Assembly: GCA_036399495.1 (NCBI GenBank)
Contig: DASWMZ010000096.1
Span: forward strand, 1 to 27,749
Length of the DNA: 27,749 nt
Direction of reading: 5' to 3'
Source: Paradesertivirga sp036399495
Lineage (GTDB): Bacteria; Bacteroidota; Bacteroidia; Sphingobacteriales; Sphingobacteriaceae
The notes under the pieces were generated by a model. It did no database searches. It was given only the letters and a program-made list of their open reading frames with translations, and was not told the DNA's origin. A program made the position numbers and the translations under genes. Shown piece by piece: positions 1-7,340 of this stretch; the stretch's first letter is position 1; each line of letters opens with the position of its first letter.

Positions 1-203
1 GTGCCATAGCTGCCTCTTTAGGAAGTGCAGAAGTTTTAGGCGATTGGAAAATTGCCGATGAAACCGCCGAGCGTATAACGAAAGTCACTCTGGCTCAAAT
101 GAATTCAGTTTTAAAAAAACACGTAAAGAATATTCGCTGGAGTTATTTGGGTGATAAAAAATTAGCGGACGAAGCGGCTTCAATTTTTAATAGCCGTTTA
201 TAA
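1..203 (+). CDS. M16 (insulinase) family peptidase, C-terminal fragment
   Basis: The frame that stops with TAA at 201-203 is open to the left edge and encodes 66 residues. It reads AIAASLGSAEVLGDWKIADE at its start, followed by a segment of the form ERITKVTLAQMNSVLKKH and then NIRWSYLGDKKLADEAA near the end. This pattern, a threonine/valine turn introducing a helix (TxVTLxxM) followed by W-x-YLGD close to the C-terminus, is familiar from Bacteroidota M16 zinc peptidases of the pitrilysin/processing-peptidase type. The zinc-binding HxxEH motif would lie upstream and is outside the window, so neither activity nor domain number can be judged. A strong hairpin directly follows the stop codon. Family call is by recognition of the tail only. 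Confidence 0.65.
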   Translation, partial: AIAASLGSAEVLGDWKIADETAERITKVTLAQMNSVLKKHVKNIRWSYLGDKKLADEAASIFNSRL

Positions 204-206
204 TTG

Positions 207-239
207 AGTGATTCGATGACTCGAGGTCATCCGATCACT
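207..239 (+). terminator. Hairpin just after the M16 stop codon (terminator without U-tract, or 3'-end stabiliser)
   Basis: AGTGAT (207-212) pairs with ATCACT (234-239) and GATGAC (215-220) pairs with GTCATC (226-231). There is one G-T pair and one C/C mismatch between these blocks and a very small loop at 222-224. It starts 4 bases after the stop codon. No T-run follows on either strand, so intrinsic termination is uncertain. Confidence 0.45.
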
Positions 240-360
240 ATTACAGGGCAAGTTTAAATTAGTGTTTTTGATTGATCTATAATTTGATGTCCTCCCTTAA
301 ATTACCGAAGCTTGTCATAGAGACAAACAAATTCCCAATTCCGGGTTTTATCGATTTAAG

Positions 361-1296
361 ATGAAAAATATTTTAACCATCACACTAAACCCTACCGTTG
401 ATAAAAGTACTGTAATCGATCAGCTTGTTCCTGAAAAGAAATTAAGATGCGAGATTCCAAAATTCGAACCGGGAGGCGGTGGGATCAACGTATCCCGTGG
501 ATTGCGTCGCTTGGGAATTGAATCTACGTCGTTATTTCCTTCCGGAGGAAGAACAGGAAGTTTGTTGCAAGCCTTACTGGTCAAAGAAGATGTTCTCCAG
601 CAAGCAGTTGAGGTATCAGCCGAAACCCGGGAAAATTTCATTGTGGTTGCCAGTTCAACAAATCAGCAGTACCGATTTGGTATGCCGGGTTTGGAAATTC
701 CTATTGCAGAGCAGGATAAGTTTTTTGAAGTCTACGCTAAGTTAAATCCTTTTCCAGAAATTATCATCATCAGCGGAAGCTTGCCTCCGGGAATGTCGCC
801 AGAGTTCTTAAGACGGCTTATCATCCAAGGGAAGGAGCAGGGAGCTAAAGTGATAGTTGATACATCGGAGGATGCTTTGAAGCATGCGATAGATGAAGGT
901 GTTTTTTTATTGAAACCAAATTTAGGTGAATTAGAACGTTTATCAGGTTGGGGAACCTTAGATATCGAACAAGCAGACGAAGCAGCTCTTAAACTAATTA
1001 AAGCAGGCAAAACGGAGGTGATCGTGGTGTCTCTCGGTCCGCAAGGCGCGTACTTAATCACCAAAGATCTCAATGAGCACATACCCGCACCTACGGTTAA
1101 AAAATTAAGCACTGTAGGAGCAGGGGATAGTATGGTTGCGGGAATGGTTTCAGTTTTAGCCCGCGGCGGCTCTTACCAGGAAATGGTGCGAATGGGTGTG
1201 GCTTGTGGCTCTGCTGCTACAATGAATGCCGGCACACAGCTCTTCAAACAAGAAGATGCTCTTCGATTATTTGAGAGGTTAATGAGTAAAAAATAA
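361..1296 (+). CDS. pfkB: 6-phosphofructokinase II (PfkB family)
   Basis: This 311-residue protein belongs to the ribokinase/PfkB family and should phosphorylate fructose 6-phosphate to fructose 1,6-bisphosphate in the cytoplasm. Visible motifs are the substrate-binding FEPGGGGINVSR (residues 35-46), FPSGGRTG (59-66), ISGSLPPG (137-144), the KPNLGELE strand-loop (185-192), VSLGPQGA (223-230) and the anion hole and catalytic base STVGAGDSM (250-258; D256). The length and the motif at the start (TLNPTVD) match E. coli Pfk-2 closely. That favours PfkB over 1-phosphofructokinase (FruK) or tagatose-6-phosphate kinase, although these relatives cannot be excluded from sequence reading alone. No fructose PTS or fruA-like gene is nearby, which also argues against FruK. 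No clear Shine-Dalgarno precedes the ATG. The stop codon lies in the loop of a long hairpin, and the next gene is convergent. Confidence 0.88.
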   Translation: MKNILTITLNPTVDKSTVIDQLVPEKKLRCEIPKFEPGGGGINVSRGLRRLGIESTSLFPSGGRTGSLLQALLVKEDVLQQAVEVSAETRENFIVVASSTNQQYRFGMPGLEIPIAEQDKFFEVYAKLNPFPEIIIISGSLPPGMSPEFLRRLIIQGKEQGAKVIVDTSEDALKHAIDEGVFLLKPNLGELERLSGWGTLDIEQADEAALKLIKAGKTEVIVVSLGPQGAYLITKDLNEHIPAPTVKKLSTVGAGDSMVAGMVSVLARGGSYQEMVRMGVACGSAATMNAGTQLFKQEDALRLFERLMSKK

Positions 1297-1313
1297 TTTA
1301 CTCATTAATCTCT
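1274..1313. terminator. Long AT-rich hairpin over the pfkB stop codon, between convergent genes
   Basis: TTAATGAGTAAA (1279-1290) and TTTACTCATTAA (1297-1308) are perfect inverted repeats. AGAG (1274-1277) and CTCT (1310-1313) extend the stem across one G-T pair. The six-base loop AAATAA contains the pfkB stop. It ends 8 bases before the stop of the convergent glycosidase gene, so it may serve both directions. Confidence 0.5.
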
Positions 1314-1320
1314 TGCCGAT

Positions 1321-2538
1321 TTATTTGTAATACCCTGATTTGAAAGTCAGAACATAACTTTCGTGCTCCAAAGCATCTTTCCATTGATGAATCAGATGCT
1401 TATAAGCTTCTCCAACAGGTCTAATTTTCCGATCCAGATCATATAAGCCCAACGAGTTTACATTCCCTGCATCGTTACGTAAAGCCGAATCCCAATCCAC
1501 TTGGTCGGTTAAACTATACCAGGTAAAGCCATGAATAGGAATACCATCTCGTTTTAAACGACGAACGTTAGCCCATTGTGTTTGCAGCCACCTTAAAGCA
1601 TTGTTCTCAGAAATATTTGTTTCTGTATGCATAACAGGTAACCTATATCGGCTATAATATTGGTGGGTAATTACATAATACCCAAAGATTTCACCGGCAG
1701 CAGAAGTGCTCCCGTTTTCATGAACCATATGCTCATTGGTAATGTAATAGTCATTACCCATTATACAGTTCCCTTTGATGATGTTATTCTCAAACCAGTG
1801 GTATTCTTGTCTGCTCATTCCGTTTTCACGGAGATACTCGTACATGCCAACACTGATCGGATATCCGTAACTCAAATCTAGAGACAGAAACCTTTTTTGA
1901 TTAAGGAATGCAGCAAGTGCATCGCAGTCAGGCGTTTCCGGATGGAAATATTCTGATGATTCACTTTGGATAAAGGTGGCATTTGGCTGTACTTCTAAAA
2001 TAGCATTCATGGCAAGTACGTTTGCCTTGCATAAATTTGTGAGTGCCCTAACAAAAGATTTATCGTCGGTTTTACATTCATTCCACCATCCGTATTGCGC
2101 CGAAAACATAGCAGCGACAAAAATTTCATTGACAGGAGTATAGAACTCTATATAAGGAAATCGCTTAGCGAATGCTTTTGCGTACTCTGCGAAATGTTCC
2201 GGAAAATCGGTGTTTTGAAAATCACCAATCCAATCTGGAACACCAAAATGACACAAATCAACAATAGGCGTAATGCCTACCTCTTTCATATAGTTAAAAG
2301 TTTCATCAACAAAAGACCAGTCGTATTTCCCAGGGCCTAAATGTGTTTTATGAAGTGGAGCTCCGTACCTCAGAAACTCGATCCCCATTTCTTTCGTCAA
2401 ATCAAAGTCTTGCTTCCAGTGAGTGTAGTGCCCGCATTTTTCCATTTCATCTACTCTTTTTCTGGAGCCATCGGGAAGTGTAATCAGGGGATAACTGTTC
2501 TCTATCCCCGTTGCAAACATGAATTTGTTTTTTCTCAT
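1321..2538 (-). CDS. GH1-like (clan GH-A) glycosidase, divergent
   Basis: The 405-residue product resembles the beta-glucosidase/6-phospho-beta-glucosidase superfamily with a (beta/alpha)8 barrel. The putative acid/base is E138 in YTPVNE (133-138), which corresponds to the TFNE motif of GH1. The putative nucleophile is E306 in VMHTETN (302-308), at the end of strand 7. The C-terminal FTWYSLTDQVDWDSAL segment (338-353) resembles the YFVWSLLDNFEW aromatic block of GH1. The protein has no signal peptide, so it is likely cytoplasmic. It is shorter than typical GH1 enzymes (about 450-480 residues), and the nucleophile context is TETN, not TENG. Substrate cannot be named. It is divergent from the next gene and convergent with pfkB. 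ATG at 2538 is used because the residues after it fit the family; an internal Met at residue 7 is the only close alternative. Confidence 0.7.
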   Translation of the reverse strand: MRKNKFMFATGIENSYPLITLPDGSRKRVDEMEKCGHYTHWKQDFDLTKEMGIEFLRYGAPLHKTHLGPGKYDWSFVDETFNYMKEVGITPIVDLCHFGVPDWIGDFQNTDFPEHFAEYAKAFAKRFPYIEFYTPVNEIFVAAMFSAQYGWWNECKTDDKSFVRALTNLCKANVLAMNAILEVQPNATFIQSESSEYFHPETPDCDALAAFLNQKRFLSLDLSYGYPISVGMYEYLRENGMSRQEYHWFENNIIKGNCIMGNDYYITNEHMVHENGSTSAAGEIFGYYVITHQYYSRYRLPVMHTETNISENNALRWLQTQWANVRRLKRDGIPIHGFTWYSLTDQVDWDSALRNDAGNVNSLGLYDLDRKIRPVGEAYKHLIHQWKDALEHESYVLTFKSGYYK

Positions 2539-2715
2539 CTTATGCCTTAAATGATACTACAACAATATTTCTTAGTCCTTTGTTGTAGGGGTTTGTCGGT
2601 TTAAGAAATTTTAAGTCGTATTTGTTTGCTTCTTTAGATGTTATTAACTGATTTTAAGCTTGTTTGTAAATGGAAACCTTTAATAATTTTATGCCAATAC
2701 GGTTAAATCTTTAGG

Positions 2716-2742
2716 TTGAGGTTGTAATTTATTTTATCTTTG
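2716..2742 (+). promoter_or_regulatory. Bacteroidota-type promoter for the gene at 2793
   Basis: TATCTTTG at 2735-2742 is a perfect match to the Bacteroidota -7 element TAnnTTTG. A TTG at 2716-2718, 16 bases upstream, could be the -33 element. The start site would be near 2747, giving a leader of about 45 bases. Confidence 0.6.
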
Positions 2743-2792
2743 AGCAAGTATTTTATCATGAACATGGAACGGTATTTTAATATTAGTTGTAA

Positions 2793-3293
2793 ATGATAAA
2801 GAAACTTTTACTGCCCATCATCCTAACCTTCGTTCTAACGAATACTTATTCACAAGCTTTGAATTGGCATTTATCTGCACAGGCAGGTACAGCAGATTAT
2901 CATTTCGAAAATTTTCAAGGTGCCTTCCTGGCTGGATTTAAAAACTATGACGGGCAGCAGCTTTCATTCGGGCCTATTTTTAAAGGATACAACTTGAATT
3001 CTGACAATCATAATTTTATGGGTGCCAGAATATATTCACAGGCTAAAATTTATCAAGGTGTGAGCATGTATTTGCAATGTGATATCTTTGATGGAATAAG
3101 AAGTAAAATTGGTGCTCCTTCAAAATCGCCGATGCGGTTAGAAACCGGGGCAGGAATAATCTATACCTATAAAGAGCGTGTGGGACTAAGTGCCGGATAT
3201 AATTTCGGTGAGTATAATCCAGTAAACAGATTTCGCAAAAACACCCCATCTATTAAGCTTATCTATTTAATGCCATTAAGTAAAGCGTATTAA
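2793..3293 (+). CDS. Small outer-membrane beta-barrel-like protein, unknown function
   Basis: The 166-residue protein starts with a typical Sec signal peptide: Lys-Lys at residues 3-4, a hydrophobic core at 5-16, and probable cleavage after TYS (18-20) before QA. The mature part has alternating polar and aromatic residues and turn glycines suggesting beta strands, for example WHLSAQAGTADYHF (25-38), FMGARIYSQAKI (75-86) and RVGLSAGYNFGEYN (129-142). A hydrophobic last strand is followed by a short tail. This fits a small outer-membrane barrel of about 8 strands, or a porin-family fragment, with the period seen in Bacteroidota outer-membrane proteins. The length (about 146 residues after processing) would allow 8 strands. 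I do not recognise a named family. A strong -7 box lies upstream. The gene is about 140 bases from the next gene and may be monocistronic. Confidence 0.6.
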   Translation: MIKKLLLPIILTFVLTNTYSQALNWHLSAQAGTADYHFENFQGAFLAGFKNYDGQQLSFGPIFKGYNLNSDNHNFMGARIYSQAKIYQGVSMYLQCDIFDGIRSKIGAPSKSPMRLETGAGIIYTYKERVGLSAGYNFGEYNPVNRFRKNTPSIKLIYLMPLSKAY

Positions 3294-3434
3294 TTCTGCT
3301 TCAAACAACCGCTCTTTTCCTAAAAAATTATAACCTTTATTTCGAAAAGCTAGTATAAGTGCAAAAGGATCTTTACGTATAATATACCCAGTGTATTAAA
3401 AGTCAGGATTATTAAATTTCGCTCTATTCAAACT

Positions 3435-4538
3435 ATGCTTAAATTGATTAACCTTCCAGAGCCTGTTTTTTATCTGATTGTTTCATTAATTGCACTAATT
3501 CTGGTGCTAATTGCCATTCCTTCTATCATCCACGTTGCTAATCACAGAGCGTTGTTTGACGATATTGATACCCAAAGAAAAGATCACAAAGTTGGAATTT
3601 CAAGACTGGGTGGTGTAGCGATTTTTTGCAGTTTTATGATAGCAAGTTTATTTATTCCGAATGCTGGCAACGCACCCCAGTTTCACTTCCTGCTTGCTTC
3701 CTGCCTTATATTATTTGCTGTAGGATTAAAAGACGATTTATGGGGTGTTAATCCAAGCACTAAGTTTGGGATGCAATTAATTGTTTCCTCTATAATGGTA
3801 TTCCTGGCAGATGTAAGACTAACCAGTTTGTATGGTATCTTTAATGTTTACGATTTAAGTTATCCGGTAAGTGTCGTTTTTTCTATCGTACTGATTGTAT
3901 TTGTAGTTAATGCGTTTAACTTAATTGATGGTATTGACGGTTTAGCCGGAGTTACCGGTCTAGTGGTTAATTTATCTTTGGGGTTAATGTTTGCTCACAT
4001 GGGCGAAACCTTGTTTGCATCGCTCGCATTCATAATTTCGGGAGCTTGTATCGGATTTTTAAGATTTAACATCACACCCGCTCAAATCTTTATGGGAGAT
4101 ACAGGTTCATTGTTGCTAGGCTTTATATCAATCGTTCTATCGATCCATTTCATCGAAATAAACAAGGTGAGCGGAGCGGATATGGTTTACTTCAGTTCTG
4201 CTCCATCTATCGCAGTAGCAATATTGATTGGGCCAATATTCGACGCTATAAGAGTATTCACTTTGCGTACTATCAAAACAGGTTCACCTTTCGTTGCTGA
4301 TAGAAATCACGTACATCACCGCATGCTTCACATGGGTTTTACTCATTTGCAGTCAACCTTAATTTTAATGGGTTTTCAGATTGTAATGATCTACGTAGCA
4401 CTGTCCTTAAGATTTATGGGTAACTTCAGCCTGATGGGTATTTTATTCCTGATCTGCGTTTTCTTCAATCTTCTTTTAACATTCGTACTTCGATCTAAAA
4501 CCCGCAAAAACTTTAGCCTTGTAAACTTTATCACTTAA
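3435..4538 (+). CDS. WecA/TagO-family undecaprenyl-phosphate sugar-1-phosphate transferase
   Basis: This 367-residue integral membrane protein belongs to the MraY/WecA glycosyltransferase-4 family. It should transfer a sugar 1-phosphate (typically GlcNAc-1-P) from a UDP-sugar to undecaprenyl phosphate, starting synthesis of a cell-envelope glycan. Family signatures are visible in order: GLKDDLWG (97-104) with the Mg-binding DD at 100-101, VVNAFNLIDGIDGLAG (157-172), IFMGDTGSLLLGF (218-230), and the His-rich loop RNHVHHRML (290-298). About ten or eleven hydrophobic segments are spread over the chain. It is not MraY itself, because the HHH loop here has the WecA-like HVHH form and no mur genes are nearby. 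The alpha/beta hydrolase starts 16 bases downstream, suggesting an operon. The acceptor polymer (O-antigen, teichoic-like or exopolysaccharide) cannot be told. Confidence 0.88.
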   Translation: MLKLINLPEPVFYLIVSLIALILVLIAIPSIIHVANHRALFDDIDTQRKDHKVGISRLGGVAIFCSFMIASLFIPNAGNAPQFHFLLASCLILFAVGLKDDLWGVNPSTKFGMQLIVSSIMVFLADVRLTSLYGIFNVYDLSYPVSVVFSIVLIVFVVNAFNLIDGIDGLAGVTGLVVNLSLGLMFAHMGETLFASLAFIISGACIGFLRFNITPAQIFMGDTGSLLLGFISIVLSIHFIEINKVSGADMVYFSSAPSIAVAILIGPIFDAIRVFTLRTIKTGSPFVADRNHVHHRMLHMGFTHLQSTLILMGFQIVMIYVALSLRFMGNFSLMGILFLICVFFNLLLTFVLRSKTRKNFSLVNFIT

Positions 4539-4554
4539 GATTTCTTTAGTGTTA

Positions 4555-5370
4555 ATGGAAACATTAAACACCAAATCGGGAAATATTCCAATTTCGTATT
4601 TATTCAAGCCCTCTGCAAATCCAGAATGCACGGTTGTATTTTTGCACGGTTTTCCTTTTGATAAATCTACTTGGTTGAAGCAGCTATGTGCACTTCCGGA
4701 TACGGTTCAAGGTATTGCTTACGATATCAGAGGCTTTGGTGATAGTTCAACGGATCATCGCTTTTTTAGCATAAACATTTTCGCTAAAGACCTGATTCGA
4801 TTAATTGAAGATCTAAACCTGAGTAATTGTATTCTTTGCGGGATATCAATGGGTGGTTACATTGCCCTAAGAGCAAGTGAATTATCGCCCGAAACATTCA
4901 AAGGCCTCATTTTATGTGATACCAATTGTGCTGCCGATAGCAATGAGAGTAAAATAAAGCGTTTTGATTCAATTGAGTTGATCCATGCAAATAAAAAAGC
5001 TGAATTTACTGAAGGGTTTTTAACAAATGTATTCCTGGAAAATACGTTACTCAATTCGACAGATACAGTCGAGTTTTTGCGGAATGTAATTCTTACAACT
5101 CAAAATGAAACCATCTGTGCTACACAACTGGCCATTGCATCAAGAACCGATACGAGTCACGTGCTTTCAGAAATAAAAGTCCCGACGCTAATAATAAGAG
5201 ATGAGTTTGATAAATTGATGTTGGAAGAACAAACCATGCATCTACACAAAGGCATTTTCGAATCTGAACTTGTCATTATTCCAGATTCCGGTCACCTGCC
5301 TAATCTCGACAAGCCGGATGTATTCAACCTTGCTATAAATAGTTTCCTGCACAAACATTTCCTTTCATGA
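4555..5370 (+). CDS. Alpha/beta hydrolase
   Basis: The ATG at 4555 gives 271 residues; an in-frame GTG two codons earlier is possible but less likely. The fold signatures are complete: oxyanion-hole FLHGFPFD (29-36), YDIRGFGDS (56-64), nucleophile elbow CGISMGGY (95-102; S98), an acid on strand 6 in LIIRDEFDKL (212-221; probably D219), and the histidine in PDSGHLPN (243-250; H247). The cap region between about residues 125 and 190 is rich in Asn and Glu and gives no substrate clue. No signal peptide is seen, so the enzyme is cytoplasmic. Similar proteins include carboxylesterases, 3-oxoadipate enol-lactonases and haloperoxidase-like enzymes. The start is 16 bases after the WecA-like gene and the stop is 15 bases before the topoisomerase gene, so all three may be co-transcribed. 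Confidence 0.85.
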   Translation: METLNTKSGNIPISYLFKPSANPECTVVFLHGFPFDKSTWLKQLCALPDTVQGIAYDIRGFGDSSTDHRFFSINIFAKDLIRLIEDLNLSNCILCGISMGGYIALRASELSPETFKGLILCDTNCAADSNESKIKRFDSIELIHANKKAEFTEGFLTNVFLENTLLNSTDTVEFLRNVILTTQNETICATQLAIASRTDTSHVLSEIKVPTLIIRDEFDKLMLEEQTMHLHKGIFESELVIIPDSGHLPNLDKPDVFNLAINSFLHKHFLS

Positions 5371-5385
5371 TTGTTTTAAGGTTGT

Positions 5386-6453
5386 ATGAGTGATACCGAA
5401 CTCCTGCTCGAAGAAAACAATCTTATTTATTTAACCGACGCCAGTCCGGGTATTACAAGGGAGGTTGTAAAAGGTGGTTATAAGTATCTCAATCAAAAAG
5501 GGGAAGAGGTGTCTGATAGTAAAATATTAGATCGAATAAAAAGGCTAGTGCTTCCACCCGCATGGCAAAATGTTTGGATCGCCCCAAAAGCTAACGCTCA
5601 TTTACAGGCTACAGGGATAGATCAGGCTGGTCGAAAACAATATCGTTATCACACCGATTGGGCAAAATCCAGAAATGAAAACAAGTTTTATCGTTTGCTA
5701 GAGTTTGGTAAAAAGCTTCCCGAATTTAGAAAGAACCTTCAAAAGGATTTGAAGCGGAAGGAGATGGATGAACGTAAAGTTCTGTCTATTTCTATCAGTT
5801 TAATGGAAAAAACACTCATCAGGATTGGGAATGAATCTTACAAGCAGCTATATGGTTCTTACGGTTTAAGTACCTTACGGGATAAACATATAAAAGTTAA
5901 TGGCAACAACATGAAGTTGTCTTTTAAGGGCAAAAAAGGCATAATGCATGATATTGACCTTAATGATAAAATTCTTGCCAGGCTTGTAAAAAAGTGCCGT
6001 GATATTCCGGGCCAGGAACTATTTCAATATTACACACCTGGAGGTGATCGCAGGTCGATTGATTCAGGTATGATTAATCGTTATATAAAAGAAATTAGCT
6101 GCTGCGATTTTACCGCAAAAGATTTCAGAACATGGTTTGGTTCTCTCGAGGCTTTACGAATTTATTCGGTGTATGAATTCACCGACTCTGAATCTAAACG
6201 TAAAAAAATTACAGTTGCAATGCTAGACGAGGTTTCATCCAAGCTTGGAAATACCCGAACCGTTTGTAAAAAGTACTACGTTTTTCCCCCTCTTATCGAA
6301 TCATTTGAGAATGGAACGCTTTATCCTTATCTCAAAAAAGTAAAAAACATACTTCCTGCGGCAACTGATACCTCAATAAATGTTGATGAGAAAGTTTTAT
6401 TAAGCTATTTAAAAAACGAGCGCAAGAAGAAAGAGCTGTCTAAAACAGCATAA
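5386..6453 (+). CDS. DNA topoisomerase IB (eukaryotic/poxvirus-like)
   Basis: The 355-residue protein matches the bacterial type IB topoisomerases, which relax supercoils through a 3'-phosphotyrosine intermediate and need no ATP. N-terminal domain signatures are YKYLNQKGEEV (33-43), KRLVLPPAWQNVWI (52-65), and the block AGRKQYRYHTDW (81-92). The catalytic domain shows LIRIGNESY (144-152; R146), GLSTLRDKHI (160-169; R165 and K168), KDFRTWFGS (245-253; R248), and LGNTRTVCKKYYVFP (287-301). The nucleophile is most likely Y298 by comparison with the family pattern LGNTPxxxRKSYxxP; Y297 sits next to it. Family members usually have DFRTWAGT where this one has DFRTWFGS. The gene is 15 bases after the hydrolase and overlaps the convergent TauE gene by 14 bases. 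It is probably the last gene of the WecA-like transcription unit. Confidence 0.92.
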   Translation: MSDTELLLEENNLIYLTDASPGITREVVKGGYKYLNQKGEEVSDSKILDRIKRLVLPPAWQNVWIAPKANAHLQATGIDQAGRKQYRYHTDWAKSRNENKFYRLLEFGKKLPEFRKNLQKDLKRKEMDERKVLSISISLMEKTLIRIGNESYKQLYGSYGLSTLRDKHIKVNGNNMKLSFKGKKGIMHDIDLNDKILARLVKKCRDIPGQELFQYYTPGGDRRSIDSGMINRYIKEISCCDFTAKDFRTWFGSLEALRIYSVYEFTDSESKRKKITVAMLDEVSSKLGNTRTVCKKYYVFPPLIESFENGTLYPYLKKVKNILPAATDTSINVDEKVLLSYLKNERKKKELSKTA

Positions 6454-7192
6454 ATATTGCTGCAAGAACTGTCATACTGATGATGAATGATCTGTAAAAT
6501 TTCTCGGGTATTCTTTTGATAATATAGATACCCGTGATTGCGCCAAAAAGGATTATCGGCAGTAAACTTAGAGACAGGAGAAGGGCGTTAATAGATATTG
6601 TATGCCAGCTGTAGAAATGAAAAGGGATTTTTAGGCAGTTGATCACTAAAAAAAACCATGCTGTGGTGCCAATGTAAACGTTTTTAGGTAAACGAGCAGC
6701 AAGAAAATATACAGACATTACGGTTCCCGCCAGGTTTCCAACCATCGAAGTGAATCCTCCTGTAATGCCGGTAGTCACCGAGAACCATCCTGTTTTCGGA
6801 ACATCGTCTTTTTGTCCCAGCTTTAACCAAAGCATTAAAGGGATACTGATGAAGATGGTAATCGCCATAATCATTTTGAAAACTTTGTCATCAATGTAAG
6901 TTCCGGCAAATGTTCCGGCAATTATCCCCAGAATAGCCCAGGGAAATAGTAAGGTTAAATGTTTCCATGAGGCATGTCGGTGATAATACCACACTCCAAA
7001 AGTGTCAGCTATAATTAACATTGGCAGAATAATGCCGCTGGAATTATGTCCTCCAAAAACCAAAGCCAACAAAGGAGCAGAAAGCATACCTGCACCATGG
7101 ACCCCGGTTTTCGACATCCCGGTAAGAAGGGCTACAACACCAATGAGCAACCAATCGGTAAAGCTTAAACTGTAGGAGAAAAATTCGAACAA
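6440..7192 (-). CDS. TauE/SafE (TSUP) family anion exporter
   Basis: The 250-residue protein is almost entirely hydrophobic, with about eight transmembrane segments. It carries the two-repeat pattern of the TSUP family, formerly DUF81: a GMSKTGVHGAGMLSAPLLA block near residues 25-43, and in the second half GITGGFTSMVGNLAGTVMS near residues 142-160. These proteins export or take up sulfite, taurine, sulfoacetate or other small organosulfur anions, and substrates cannot be read from sequence. The length is normal for the family. Its end overlaps the topoisomerase IB gene by 14 bases on the other strand. It is divergent from the MFS gene at 7341, with 148 bases between them in which I see no clear -7 element. 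Confidence 0.88.
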   Translation of the reverse strand: MFEFFSYSLSFTDWLLIGVVALLTGMSKTGVHGAGMLSAPLLALVFGGHNSSGIILPMLIIADTFGVWYYHRHASWKHLTLLFPWAILGIIAGTFAGTYIDDKVFKMIMAITIFISIPLMLWLKLGQKDDVPKTGWFSVTTGITGGFTSMVGNLAGTVMSVYFLAARLPKNVYIGTTAWFFLVINCLKIPFHFYSWHTISINALLLSLSLLPIILFGAITGIYIIKRIPEKFYRSFIISMTVLAAIFMLF

Positions 7193-7340
7193 GATGATGC
7201 GAAATTACAGATTGTAATCAAATTTTCAGGTTACAGTTCAATTTGTTCTAAGGACGGTAATGAAACTCATTTTTCAATTTTTATTCCAACAATAACAGAA
7301 GTAATCTCGTAGAAAAGCACTGAGTTTAAAAGGGAATAAT

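Noticed and set aside
278..286. TATAATTTG as the pfkB promoter
   Set aside because: It has three bases between TA and TTTG where the consensus has two, and no well-placed -33 element.
732..1112. Minus-strand reading frame of 126 codons inside pfkB
   Set aside because: It lies wholly within a well-supported kinase gene and encodes no recognisable domain.
361..1296. 1-phosphofructokinase (FruK) for the first gene
   Set aside because: The motif pattern and length follow Pfk-2 more closely, and no fructose PTS gene is adjacent; kept as a lesser alternative.
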